A stretch of DNA of 64,000 nt from Paulownia fortunei (lineage: Eukaryota > Streptophyta > Magnoliopsida > Lamiales > Paulowniaceae). A model generated the notes under the pieces. It was not told the DNA's origin. It made no database searches and saw only the letters and a list, made by a program, of their open reading frames with translations. The DNA lies in contig CM033116.1 of the NCBI GenBank assembly GCA_019321725.1, forward strand, positions 6,320,642-6,384,641. Reading direction: 5' to 3'. Shown piece after piece: positions 24,701 through 37,480 of this stretch; positions within the stretch are counted from its first letter, which is position 1; every line of letters starts with the position of its first letter. Made by a program: the position numbers and the translations under genes.

Positions 24701-26691
24701 AATTCTTCATTGGTATGAATCAAAGATTTGTTTACTGGAAAGATGTGCTGCTTTAAGCTCGATTCTGTGTTACTATTTTCATTGTGAATACATCCATATA
24801 GACAGACAACTACTGGACCTTCATTATTCCCTATGCTGTCTGCATCTGGAAAATCAGAATGATTTATTCTCATGATCTCATGGATTTCAACTCACTGTAC
24901 CTTCAGAATAAGCTTTGCAGAAGGTTTATGGATGGTGGGCAACATAGATGAGATTTGTATGACAGAGTCCAAAAGATTTCCAATATTAGTTGAAATGAAA
25001 ACTCGTGCGCAAGCAACTCTTCCTGGTGAACCACAACGGAGAAATGGAAGGTATAATTAGTGGCTTTTATGAAGATTACTTTTCTACATTGCTCAGGCGC
25101 TTGCTTTTCTTTGATTTTATTTATTTTTCTATTTTTCCTTCTCTCTCTTTTGTGTAATTTTGTCATCACATGTTTTGGCAGGTTTCAACTAATGTGCTAC
25201 AAGTATATGTGGGACAATTCAGTTGCTGACAATTTTCCCTTGCAAAAGTTCTTTGATTTCTTTTCACTGAATCCCAATCACATTTTATCTCCAGAAATTA
25301 GAGAGAATACAGCGAAATCAGATTTTCCTTCAGAGGTAAAAAGTTTGTGTCAGATTTTGGCTTTCAATGATATGTTTTTGACTGAAAATTTTAATGGAAA
25401 GCAGGTAGCATAAGTTAATAATTGCATATCATATTATGCAACCTGCTGGCTGCCTGTCAGTTCGTATATACTTAACCTTCAAGTCACCCCTCCTGGTGAG
25501 ACAATCATTTGTGACATGTCTTGAAGATTGATCTGCAAACTACTTAACCCCATTTTGAATAAAATGTGGATTACTTCTGAAAGTTAACTCGAGCAGATAG
25601 CTATGGGTTGGATACCCTTTTATCAGCTCTCTGTTTCGTTTCTTTTTTCCATTGTTTGGCACTCCTTTTTTTTTTGCTCACATAAAATGTTGTAGTTACA
25701 TTTTTTATCTTTAAAGTAGATTACGAATATCATTATGCCATTAAAGAATAATCTTAATTAATCTTGTAGTTACATTTCTGAATAGGAGCTTAATGAAAAT
25801 ATCATTATGCCATTACAGTATAATCTTAATAATAAAAGAAGATTTCAAGAACAGAATACTATGCTTATCATTATTCATGTTTGTCAGATGCTTGATGTAA
25901 TTCACTAACCTGTCAATTTGGGATGCAATTCGATATTTTTCTTGGGAGGTATAATTATTCTTCTTTTTGGATGCTCATGCAGACTCTCAACGATCTGGTA
26001 ATGCATTTCAGAAATAGTTGTTGTTTGCTGCCTCGGGCTGACGACCAGCTACTATTGAGGTGAGCTTGAACTGGGGCAAATTAGTTTTGGAGTTCTATCA
26101 TGGCTCTCATACTAGAGCCTTAAACGTTTCTAGGCATAGCTTGATCTTATCCTTGCCTGCTTCAGTAAAAGAAAATGACAACTTGCTGGAGCCTAATTTG
26201 GGGTTGTGTATCATTTTGCCATTTTTCGAGGTCTTATCTTTTGAAGCCACATTTAGATAAGCTCAGCCTCGAGTAAAATAATGCCACTTCTGTAGAAGGA
26301 AAAAACAAGCATGAGATAGTTGATTGCAGTCTCATTCATTATTGTTATTTTTCTCTCGGTTTATATGAGTTTGCGTGCTTTTCCATTCACGTTCTGGACT
26401 CTGTATTTCATCTGAAATTTTGTCTTGCACAAGGCCTACATCTATATCTTGCTTTGATTTTCTTGATGCAGATATTAATTACAGGAAGATCAATCCTTAC
26501 TAGGTGAGGAGCAGTTTGCTTATGATCCTGATTGGCTTAAAGGTCAAATTAAGTCTTGTCTTGAGTTCTGGCTTGGGGAGCGAGAAGCCCGTTATACTCC
26601 ACGGGAGGAGCGCTGGAAATGCAGGCTTTGCAAGTTTGCCTCTATATGTCCAGCAAACTCTCGTTTCACCATGCAAAAAAAGAAAGAATGA
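21780..26691 (+). pseudogene. EXO5: Exonuclease V-like gene (EXO5/DEM1 family), disrupted
   Basis: EXO5 is a single-strand DNA exonuclease with a PD-(D/E)xK fold and a 4Fe-4S cluster. Seven exons fit: 21780-22117, 23116-23220, 23828-23949, 24907-25050, 25182-25335, 25983-26059 and 26472-26691, with GT-AG junctions and consistent phases. Family features: [12 protein letters not shown] with the first cluster Cys, [19 protein letters not shown], the catalytic stretch VGNIDEI ... ILVEMKTRA, then LPGEPQRRNGR, and KCRLCKFASICP giving Cys-x2-Cys-x5-Cys near the end. Two lesions are seen. In exon 1 the frame carrying NPIEIISEEKMALVKA must shift by one base near 21910-21935 to reach SIGSITLLSKRGLSGC. 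In exon 7 the codon after Arg-Tyr is TAA (26476-26478), followed by an intact frame LQEDQSLLGEEQF. An ATG at 21902 is in the second frame and could bypass the first lesion but not the stop, which would remove three of four cluster cysteines. Either a pseudogene or sequence errors. Confidence 0.85.
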
Positions 26692-27595
26692 AAGATTTTT
26701 CTATCTCCTGAGATGCCTCCATAGAAAAACCATTTCTGATGCACGACTTCTCTTTAGAGAAGTAATGAGTTTTATTCAAGCTTCTTTGTGATTCAGACTG
26801 GGGTTGCGCCAGTATTAGCTGCCATCCTCATTGCTGAGTAGTAGTTCCACTTATCAGTCTCTTTTTTAGGCTGTAATGTATTGCTGTTGTAAATTGTAAC
26901 TATTTTCTGTTCATGTGTTCGCGCAGTTCGTAGGTTATGGTGCACATTATTGTTGTAAAGTGTTAAACAGACGGCATCGGCCATTTTATGAAGGTACTTT
27001 TAAAGAATACAAGATGAAATACGATATTATAATTATAATTGAGGATAATATTTCATCTCAAATATGAAGTCAAAAATGGAGATTTCATTCTCATCTTTTG
27101 ATTTGTTATCTCCCATTATGCCACTGTGTGTTAATTGCAACATGTTCTTAAAGTTAGTTATCAAATTTGTCCCTAATCTAAGTTCACAGACCAAATAACA
27201 ATTGCACATTTGACCATATAAATTGCGAAAACTTTACACTTTGATATGAGAAAATAATATGATTAGCATGATTTATCGAAGATACCAAATTAGTTTGCTC
27301 ATAAAGCATTAGGTTGTTTTATCATAATAGCAAAACTGGAGTAGCTAGGTCATTTTTTTAATTTTTATTATTTAAAATTTCCAAAATATATGTATTTTAT
27401 TTATTTTTATTAGAAATACTACATATTTTTATTTTTAAAATTTCTTGTTAAGTTTTAAAAATAAAAATACACCAAACCAAACACATTTTCAAACTTATTA
27501 ACATTTTTCATATTTTAATATAAAAAATATCATAAATAAATATATTTTCATTTTTAAACCTATATAATTACTATAGAAACATAACATCGGGAACC
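26692..27595. other. EXO5 3' flank and spacer
   Basis: Probable remains of the EXO5 3'-UTR followed by AT-rich spacer. No other gene is seen. Confidence 0.5.
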
Positions 27596-27735
27596 ATGAA
27601 CACCATGCCGTCCATAGCTCCGGCGGAGGCGACCAATCTCCGGCACATCTACGATGGCAAATTGGTTAAGGAGAGAAAACCTCCACGAAGGATGGGACGA
27701 CCAGTTTTGACTGTTACCACATCAACGAAGACCTC
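27596..27735 (+). other. Possible orphan first exon or small ORF
   Basis: A GC-richer island in AT-rich DNA opens with ATG AAC ACC ATG CCG and reads MNTMPSIAPAEATNLRHIYD, then a basic stretch GKLVKERKPPRRMGRP, for 47 codons to a TAA. The TAA overlaps GTAAGT, a perfect plant splice donor at 27736, so this may be exon 1 of a gene whose other exons are gone or not recognised. I cannot name a family. Confidence 0.3.
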
Positions 27736-28466
27736 GTAAGTGTAGTTGTTTCGTGTGTGTGTGTGTGTGTGGATGGAAAATTGAAAGTAATTTTGTACAA
27801 TACTGTAAACACAAAATTCAGAAATATTGTAGAAACTATCCCTGTTGGCAGGCACCCTTGACTTATGTGCATCAAATTTGGATGGTGAAGTTGTTTATGT
27901 ACTTTGTTTAAGAATTTGTTATAAATAAATGACTAGTCCTCATAGGAAAGGGTTAATTAACAAAATTCCTAGTCATTTTATTTCTATCTTTCCATACATA
28001 ACAAAGAATGGAAAAGATTCTTCAGTATCTCAATCTGTTTATTTATAAAAACTATCTAAATCTTAAAATTACAAATGACGATAGAAAAAACTATTGTAAT
28101 TTTGCAAATGTCAGTTTTACATTAACTCCTTTCAATTGAATTTAAAAAAAATGAAGAATAAAAATAACAATTGGACATTTTGCCTCTCTCTCATTCATTC
28201 AAAATAAATATGAATTATTATTATCATCATCATCCAACCATCTATTATTATCAAACCCAGCCCCTAAACCCACCCCAACCCCTACCCGCACCCAGACTGC
28301 CCTCTCTCCTAATATATATATATATAATATATATATATATATATGTACATATGGGTGGGATGATTGCCGATTAGGGAGGAGAGTGGGGTGGCAGGGAAGG
28401 GGGTTGTTGCTAGGGTTGGGGGTGTGAAGTTAGGTCAGGGTTGAGAGTGGTTGCTGAGTGACGAAT
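27736..28466. other. Spacer with microsatellites
   Basis: Contains a (GT)n run (about 27751-27770) and an AT-rich run (about 28312-28345). No coding feature is supported. Confidence 0.6.
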
Positions 28467-28827
28467 AGGGATGATAATAGGATGAATTTTTAAAGTTATA
28501 AATGAGTTCGGAATTGATTTTAATTTTTCATTTTTAAATCTGTTTCGTCTTGAATTCGTCCTGTTTATGTATTTTTTGTTCATATAATATATATATATAA
28601 TATTATATTTTAAAAAATATATTTTTTTTAAAAAATTAATAGTGTTATTTAAAAAATATATATATTTTAATATTTTTAAAATTATAAAGTTGGTCTAACG
28701 GCTATAGTCAATCTAATTCGTACCTGATGGGTTTGGAGCGAAACGGGTCTCGAATCCTTAAAAATTTTAAAAGGACGAATTTCGAATTTTGACAAATCCA
28801 TCCAAAATTTATCTGGTTACCATTCCT
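28467..28827. repeat. Dispersed AT-rich repeat, copy 2
   Basis: Same family as 20537-20906. Ends AGGGATGATAATAGG and, inverted, AGGAATGGTAACCAG give weak terminal inverted repeats. It is the most complete of the three copies. Confidence 0.6.
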
Positions 28828-30896
28828 AATAACGAGATAGGGATGACAATTTTGAGATGTGTGCGGGCAATTTTAAAGCCAGGGTGGGGTTGGTGACGGG
28901 TGGCCACTGGTGATGGGTGCATAAATATTGATGTGGGCTGTAGTGAGAGGGGGTAAGGGGGTGCGTAGATTGGGGTGTTGGCGGTGGCTGGATGTTGTGC
29001 CGTGATGATGAGAGAGTGGTGGGCAAGTGACAATGCTGAAATAGTGGGTGTGGGTAGAGCGGCTATTGGGCAGGAGGTGGGGCGAACGGGTTGTGAATTT
29101 ATTTATTTATTCAATGAATTTAAATGTAATTTTAATCTTTGACAATGAAATTTTGTTATTATTTAAATATTATTTAGTCTTATAATAAGTAACTAAATAC
29201 TAGAATTACATTAGTTTTAAACATAACAAGTTGGTATTCTATGTGTAATAGTTTCAAAAATATTTTTACTTTTTTAATTTTATTATCTAAATTATTTTCT
29301 ATTTTTAATTATTTTAAAATTGAATTTAAATATATCTTTTATTCTTTAAATGTGTATATTAACAGTTCAGAATTTATTTAGATTTATGCTAAATAATTAA
29401 AATATGTTAGAACTACACTAGTTTAGATATAATAAGTTTGTATTTTTAAGTATATTTATATTTTCAATTTTAGTGAATGCTTTGTTTTTGAAATTTTACA
29501 AAGGGAAGAAGAACAAATATAAAAGGAATTTTAATTTAAAATCTTTTACTTTTTGTTAAATTTAGAAAAGTATGAACTTTTAAAAATAATAAACTTATAA
29601 TTCAATTATATTTAGTCCCTTTCTAGATTGAATATAAAAATATAAAAATTACATTCCTCGAGTACAATAAAACATTACGTGTAGCCCTCAGGCTATTTTT
29701 GTCTCAAAAAACATTTAGTGAACATATTTGCTTGGAGCAAAATTGAATTTTCATATTTTTTTGAGGATATAAGCATTTCTTGTAGCGAAAATAGATTATA
29801 GTTGCAACTTGTAAGAAGGGGACAAACGTTAAGGATATTATTTGTATTTTTGAAATTTAAATGGGTAAATAATGTAAATAACTCAAACCTTAAAAAGTTT
29901 TTATAATTAATTCTAAAATATATAAAAAAAAAAGGTATATACAGTAATATTACTAAATGTGACCAGAAGTTATTGTGAACTAAGAGTTTTATCATGATAC
30001 AAATTCAGCCATATCATTTTCAGTAGGTGAAAAGTTAATATTGTGATGGATCTCTCTATCACGAAAAAAATATTTGTGAGAAATATTAACGTAAACAAGG
30101 AAACTATTATCAATTGCATTACCAAATAGCAATGCAAGTCATATTTCTACATATTGTCAACAAGTCGCTATTTATTTAAATAGAAATCTTATATATTACC
30201 AACTAATCTTTCAATATATTACAATTCCCCTTGATATAGAGGGTATTTATTTTTTTAATTCATTAAATAAATTAATTACAATAAATTCTTACATGTGAAT
30301 ATTTTTTCTAAAAAAAAAGTGAAAACTAACTAGTGGATATAACATTTTTTTTCCCTTAAAATACTGTTGCATTTTGAAATATGATTAGTGGCATTCGTAC
30401 AACTTACATAGTGATATTTCTCATCCTTCCCAACCATTTTAGTTTCATGACAAGATTACCTTAGTCCTTATCAGAAGAATGATGTATGATTTCAATTTCA
30501 TCGTAATTTCTTCGTATTCTGCTGTTTCAAGTATTTACAATCGGGGTAAGGTGTTTTGTACTAGACGGTAAAAATCGTACAAAATGAGTTCCACTACTAA
30601 CACGACATGATTCTCACCATTTTGTGGAAAAATAATACCCAATGTAAGGTAAGAATTTTTCGTGTGACACTATTCAGATGTTTTCATTCCAGTGAATATG
30701 CTGCTTAGTATATTTAATCCTGTAAATGCCTAATCATATCATACCCTATGCTGTTCTTTAATGTGCCTCTACTACTATCAAGAAAACTAGGACAGAGGTC
30801 ACAAATATCTTTGCTCCTTCCTATGGAATTTATGGTTTCCTGAATCCATCATATTGTCAGGCTATAGTAGAGACATTCTCTTTGTCTGTTGCTGCA
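28828..30896. other. Intergenic DNA
   Basis: Contains a G-rich stretch (about 28850-29090) with GGGTG-type repeats that give spurious antisense frames, then AT-rich spacer, and from about 30400 the probable downstream region of the alpha/beta hydrolase gene. No gene is recognised. Confidence 0.5.
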
Positions 30897-33800
30897 TCAC
30901 TGAAAATTTACTTCAGTGTTTTCTTCTCCATCTTCTTCAATGGGAGTACGATCTTCTGTCGGGGCAAGAGGACCTTGAGGATTTCCAAAAACTATAGTGA
31001 AGATCTGCCGATGACATTCATCACAGAAGTAAAAGTAGGTGAAATGCCCCTCATATGGGAGCTTGTGCAGCATGACATCTGGTAGAACCCGATGCACAAA
31101 GTCGCTCATGGATGGAGGGACCACCCTGTCTTCAGCTCCCTATTCGACAATAAAAATGGAGAAGAAGAAGAAAGAAAGACGTCAGTATGAATAGATGGTG
31201 CTTTTGACTCGAATCAACACAATAAATAACCATCTTAACAGAATTTCAAATATGAAGAAAAGAAGGATGGACGTTTAAAAACTATTTTCAATGTATGATC
31301 AGATTGAAGTATTTTTGTCTCTGAAAATCTTCACATTTGAGGAAAAAGTCGCTGATTTTTATACATAACATACATCATAATATGCTTCCCACACCAGAAA
31401 ATTAGAAATGCAGAGAAGACAGGACCTCCTATATAGACAGTTCACTGACCTGCCATATGTGTATTGGGCCAAGAAATCCACTCAATCTTTTTTCTGCAGG
31501 ACTGTACACTGATTTAAGCCAAGCAAGAATACCTTTACCCTTATGTTTGTTCTGTCCGCTGAGGTCTGCAATGCTGAACCCCAGTTTGAAACCTGTAAGA
31601 CAGCTTCCTCAACAAATGGTTTTGCATTTGCCTGTCGAACTGATTCTTCGACATCCCTCTGCCAGAAGTCTTCGAAAAATCTGTCCTCTATAAGAGCTCT
31701 ATCCTAGATAATGTGTAGTTTTCAATGAGAAATTTTCAGATTTAACCCAATCAATATTCTTTCTACAGCAAATATTTGCACAGATAAACCTAAGTTTATC
31801 TAAATTGAAATTCTTCAATGATACTGTGCTTCTTTCTCCATAGTCACGAACTACCATTACCACAAGCCAATCAGGATTTCAAACACCAACCTTAGAAATG
31901 CAAAGTTATGGTTTTTAGTTAAGATCACTAACCCTCTTTCCAAGTGAGATGGAAAGCCACGTATCTATCTGACCATGGTTGCCAGAAAGGAAACTTCTTC
32001 GGTAGAAGTACGGAAGTAATTTAGGAAATTTCCGAGCTAAAAAGTACATCATTTTGTTCTTCATTGTCCATTTCCCCCAGATTCTTCGTCTCTCTTCTTT
32101 GGTCAGTCTCGGTTCATATGGATTAACCATTGGAGCAACCATTATAGCACCTGAAAATTTGTTAAAGAAAGAATCAGAACAAAATAGCAGAAGAAAAGGA
32201 AAAAGTTCCAGTGTAAAGTGCTGATAAAACAATCACAATAATTTTTCTAAACCACCAGAAATTCTTCTGTACAACTTAATGCAAAAGTTATGCAAGTGAT
32301 GGACATAAACTCAAGTCTGGCCAACCTGTAATGTTTAACGATGTTGAAAATCAGGGTAACAAAATAAAAATAACCAAAAACAATCTAGGTAGAATGGCAT
32401 ATTAACAATCCATGAGTTTAAATTGACTGCACATTATCCTATCAAAGTAGTTAGGGAGCTCTACCACAGAATTCTGATATCATACTCCTTCAGCATACAA
32501 ACTAAGCCAGCACGTCTGTTTACTTCTCCACGAATTTCATTCACTTCTGGGCCTATAAAAGATTTAATAAGCCAATAGAAGGCTATTAAGTTTTCATACA
32601 GAAAAGCATTTTCCCCTTCATTGGTGACTAGTTTGAAAGCCTAGGAAAAATGGCAATTCAAAATGCATTTTCTTCTTCCCATATGTAAAATTTGTTTTCA
32701 AGCTGCTCTTATGCCAGAAGACATTTTTGTAAGAAAAGAAGTCAATGAAATTGAGAAAGACATCTGGTGAACTGAAATGCAGTTAGTAGACTTACCTGCA
32801 AGCCTATCAGGAATGTAATGAAGCGCAGCCCAAGCATGCTTGCTTCCATCAGAATATCCCACTACCCAGAATTTGTCAGTAACATTCACAGCATATGACA
32901 AGTGTAACATATCCAGAGCCGATGACTCAAGGTCCCTATCTGGATGAGGATCACTTTCCCCGAATCCAGGTAGATCATATGTCACCAGTCGGATGCCAAA
33001 CTCTTGCAGCAAGGAGCCCTTGAGGCCAGGAATCCCTAGTTTCAGAAACAGTAGAGCCCATAAAAGAAAAAGAGGCACTGAAAATTAGCTTAACTAGCTT
33101 TTCAATCACCAATTTCTTAATTAGTTTAATAAGATGAAGTGCTTGATAACAGAATACCTGCAATTCGGGATGAAAGAAATGAATGGGGAACAATCATTGA
33201 ATATCTCGCTTGGTCAGCTGGAACACCTTGCTCTTGATAAGCTAAGCGTCTTCCGTCCGGAAGCAATATAAGGCTAGCACTAGCAGGATGCACCTTCATC
33301 TTTTCAACCAATGGTGTTGTAGTCTGAGTAATATTTACAATTAAAGCTGCACAATTTGTTCACTCTGTCAGAAACAATTGGCTGGGAAAAAAAGAAGAAT
33401 ATTCATAACACAGAGACAGCATGTTCTTTGTCCAATTGCTAACTTAAGGCCAAATTATGATCCAAATGCTCTAGTTTTTCATTTTTGGAATAATATAAAT
33501 GAAGAATAACTATAAAGAACAAAGGGCGCACATATTGCAGGAATAAGACTCTTATTATGCTCAAGAATTTAATTTTTCTTTTATCTGCTGAAACTCACTG
33601 AAGCAAATGCTTTACTTACTAACTCAATTAGAACAGTCCCCATGAGTATAACCAGCCTGGATGCTTTTATTCGAGTTTTCACAGGTCAGCTTATGGAAAT
33701 TATGAGAAACACTCAGAATGAAAGGTCAACATCGAAAATCAAGAAAGTTGAGCATTTGATGAAAACTTCGTATGGGTTTCCTGTAACCCAGCATATAGGT

Positions 33801-34616
33801 TTCCTGTAACCCAGCAGAGAGATGCACAGCTGCATTCAAGTGATTGATTGGAATAACTTCAAACCAAGAATGTGTTATAGCAAGATGTCTAATTTTTAAT
33901 TGGAATACATGGGGTAATATAAAAACGGCTTTCTACATATGCATCGTCTGAAACAAGTACAGCTACAGGAAAGAAAGGAAACCAAGACTGTTATAGCTGG
34001 ATGTATAATTTTTATCTTGAATATATTGGGCAACGCGACCAAAGCTTTAAAGAAGAACAACACTAATTCAGACCAATTCCTTCCGATTGGTTCATATATC
34101 CCAATATATCAAGCCATACAAAAGCATGAATCTTGCAATTTTTGGCAAAACAGTCTAAAATATACTCATGAAACAATCATCATATGAACAGGAGAGATAA
34201 TAAAGGAAAAAACTAAAAAAAAAAACACCTGCAAGGGCAAAAACCCAGACACAGAAGATCACCGTCCAAGCATGAACTGGATCGCGATCCTCCGGCAGAT
34301 ACTCATTCAGAAACCTCAATTTCCGCAAAATCTTCAGACAAGGGCCCTTAAACTTCCTCATAATTACCGAATCCTCCCTCAATATACTCTGCTTCACTAC
34401 ATCCCTCACTCCCTTCCCAAACTCCACACTCATCTCCGCTGCCCCCTTCGCAAACTCCACCACCTGATACCTCCAATCCCCAACCTCCCCCGACGCCGCA
34501 GCTCCTCCGTCCACGGCGGAGGAACTGTAACTGTACCCATTAGCTTTCCCAACATCCTCATCATGGAGACCCTTAAACTCCCCCCTCCAGGCAGCTGACT
34601 CGTTGACTTCAGACAT
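30897..34616 (-). CDS. Alpha/beta-hydrolase family protein (one apparent frameshift)
   Basis: Six exons on the minus strand: 34616-34229, 33346-33158, 33035-32796, 32150-31933, 31703-31450 and 31139-30897. Junctions are GT-AG. About 510 residues result if one base is allowed for. The N-terminal ~100 residues are family-specific, then a hydrophobic segment (AWTVIFCVWVFALAG) suggests a membrane anchor. The hydrolase domain has TYDLPGFGESD, the nucleophile elbow GYSDG (GxSxG), a late acidic stretch AEDRVVPPSM and the His loop YEGHFTYF, so a Ser-Asp-His triad is plausible. In exon 5 the frame ...AVLQVSNW is followed one base out of frame by FSIADLSGQNKHKGKGILAW. The break falls at a C4 run (31579-31582, + strand) where five would restore the frame; all other exons are open. 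The substrate is unknown. I favour an assembly error over loss of function. Confidence 0.85.
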
Positions 34617-35948
34617 TAACAAAATTTAACAACTGGGTTGAAACCCAGATTCTACAATGGCACCAATCCCAAGCTTTCTCCAAATATTTATACATAGATA
34701 CGAATATAAGTATTTTTTTGCATCATCTTTGTACGAAAAGGACAGGCAAAGCTAGAGATATAGAAATTCCATCTGCAGATTATTATATAGTAATTATTGT
34801 TTGTGTAATTATTCGTATATAATAGGGGGTGGTTGCGAGCATAGTAACAAGTTTATTTTATTAATTAAATTTTTTGAACTTATTTATATTTGGGATTTTC
34901 ATATCCTACAAAAATATAATTTTTATTCGAATTATTTTAAAAAATTGAAGAACTTTGTTACGAGTGATTGTGAGTATGTTCCTGGGCTGTTTCTGTTTGC
35001 CATTAATGGATTCGGGTGGCGTTTACAAGGTTGGGGCCGGAGTGCAATTTTCTGGAATGCATGGGCGGTAGGTGAAAAAGACTACGTGGTGAGAGCGAAA
35101 CAAAGGCCCGGATTTTGCCCCGTCAGCAGGAGTGGCATCGAGTGGAGGTGAGGGGACTGAGGCGCCGACAGCGGTGGTTGTGTCGAGGCGGGGCCCGCCG
35201 GGGTTGGTCGTGCACGGTGAGTAACGGCCGTTAACCTGCTATTCCCGGTTCTTTTTTATCATCAACCAGAAAAATTAAGCAAATGAAATGCTCATTAAGA
35301 ATTAGAATTTTATTACATTTTCTTAGATTTTTTTTCCTATTCTCTATTATATTTATTAACGTTTTTTCTTGCCTAAAGATCAAGAAATATTAATTTATTT
35401 TTCTTTTGAACGATTAACAGTGTATTTTACTATTAATTATTTGTATACATTTTTTAAAAAAAATATATAATTATTATTTCATAGTATTACATATAAAAAA
35501 TAATTAATATTTCACCTTGGAATGGTCGAGGAGTTGAGAAGAATTTATTGGTAATAATATTTGTAACAATTCTAATCAATGAATGTATTTATAATATGGC
35601 AATAATTGTCCAAAAAAGCAAATATGTTGCTGCTGCATACCTCGTCATAAATTTGAAATTTATTTATGTAACTTTTTGGTCATTAAAAGTATTTGATTCA
35701 AAAAAAGAAAAAAAAAGAATATCGTGACTGTAAGAATATAGCATAATACAATCAACTTCTTGGTGAATTTACCTAATAATATCTATTTGTATTTATTGTT
35801 AAAAAGGAAAGAAAGAAAAACAGAGACTCTATTGTAGAATTATAAAAATAAATAAAATTTTCTTATAATATTTTATCCCAAAAAATAGAAATATGGAAAT
35901 TTTTGTGTGGAAAATTTAATTTCGACTAAAATCTACAATAGATTTAGC
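34617..35948. other. Hydrolase promoter region and spacer
   Basis: About 34980-35225 is clearly GC-richer than its surroundings, with CGGGGCCCGCCGGGG-type sequence about 0.4-0.6 kb upstream of the hydrolase ATG. A plus-strand frame at 34801-35151 has no recognised domain. The rest is AT-rich spacer. Confidence 0.5.
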
Positions 35949-36296
35949 CAATGTTTCAAAATCAAATTAAATCGATCGATTTAATTGTGAATTGACGGTC
36001 GATCCGATCCGACTTGAGATAAAAAATTAAAAATTCTGGCAAACTAATCAAAAAACAATCAAATCGATAAAAAATTTAAATTTTGTATTTGACTACATAT
36101 ACGTAGTTATTTGAATTTTATCTTTTGTTGTATATATTTAATAGTTGATTATTTATTTATTTTACTTTACTTTATTTTATATAAATATAATAAAAAAATA
36201 TAATTAATTTTCATGAAATCAGTAAAATCGAATATTGAATCGATACAACCGATTGAATTACTGACTTGATCACCTATTGGTTATGAAAATATTGGA
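35949..36296 (+). repeat. Dispersed repeat with ATCGAT motifs, copy 1
   Basis: Shares sequence, in opposite orientation, with 61096-61490: AATCGATCGATTT-type start, GTTATTTGAATTTTAT centre, TTAATTTTCAT...AAATCG, and GGTTATGAAAATATT end. It is non-coding and its family is unknown. Confidence 0.55.
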
Positions 36297-37142
36297 TTTA
36301 TATGATAATTGCAGTAATTTGATAACTACTTTCTCTCTCTCTTTTCTAATTTTTGAGCAATTATGTATCAACAATTAAAAAAAAAAAGGAAAGAAAGAAA
36401 GAAACCAATTTTTTTAATGAGTTTAATTTTTAATAATCAACTAATTTATTTAAAATTAGCAATGGGTGTTAGTTCTATTCTTAGGAAAAAAAAAAGTTGA
36501 TTCTAATAAAAATGCAGTGGCACGTATGGTGCATGCCCTATCTTAATTGATCAAGATAAGACAATGGCCTTAGTTAGAATATTGAGAATTTGGGGTCAAA
36601 AATGAGCTGCTTGACTGATGATCGCAATTTCTATATTTATTATTTCAAAAGTCAAATCCAAAATCCAAAATTCAGCTCTAACGTAAGATAAATTGACTCG
36701 ACTCTTTAGTGGATAGTTTTTTCATTTTTTTTTTCTGAACTTATATTATAATTTGTGACAATATTTCATATTTCCATCCTTTATTCCATGTATGCTTTGA
36801 ATTTTTTTTAATCACAATTTTTTAGTTATTAAAAAACTTATGGAGTAGCGATTTTTTTTCGTATTTTATTTTTCTACCTCTTGTTTGCACGTACGCCAAT
36901 GATTTTCAAGGAGTCCATCACACGTTAGACTTGAAGGACACCATCCATTGCCCACAAAAAATTTCTATTTTTTTTTTAAATTGGTTTCCACTATTTCAAA
37001 AGTTTGCTGAGATTTAGAATATTTATCTATTCTAAGATGTTGAGAATCAACTAAGAAAGAGAAAATTTACTTGATAAAATTAAAGAATTGAAATTGTGTT
37101 TATATTTAAAAATCTAGATTTGATGGAAGAATTTAGATTTAA

Positions 37143-37179
<37 letters not shown>

Positions 37180-37480
37180 TCGAAAGCAATGTGTGTGTGT
37201 GTGTGTCTATATATATATACACCATGAATGAATAAGAGCAAAGCATAGTTTTATCTAGGCAGACTGTGTTACTGAATTTTTGGGATGTTCTAATGAGGTC
37301 CAAACAGACAAGGTTATGAATGCCTTAGCACTATAGTTATGAACCTCAAGTTATGCAATAGAGAGGGAGGACTGGCGTCTAAAGGGTCACACTTCTCTCA
37401 ACAGTTGGTCCACTCTCTCTATTGCGGTCCTGCAATAACTTTGACCACAATCAACAATCAAAGTTAAGATATGACGAGAA
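36297..37480. other. Intergenic DNA with microsatellites and an imperfect hairpin
   Basis: Holds (AAT)n at about 37143-37179, (GT)n at about 37190-37206, and a less AT-rich patch (37250-37450) with an imperfect hairpin (see findings). No gene is recognised. Confidence 0.5.
37143..37206. repeat. (AAT)n and (GT)n microsatellites
   Basis: About twelve AAT units, then a short linker, then about eight GT units, read directly. Confidence 0.93.

Noticed and set aside
26504..26791. 95-codon frame at the EXO5 3' end
   Set aside because: It is in a different frame from the conserved LQEDQSLLGEEQF and cysteine motif and is only a shadow of exon 7.
28809..29033. Pro/His-rich minus-strand frames
   Set aside because: Low-complexity translation of a G-rich repeat tract.
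34272..34598. 108-codon plus-strand frame over hydrolase exon 1
   Set aside because: Antisense shadow; the minus-strand frame has the start codon, the hydrophobic segment and a splice donor in phase.
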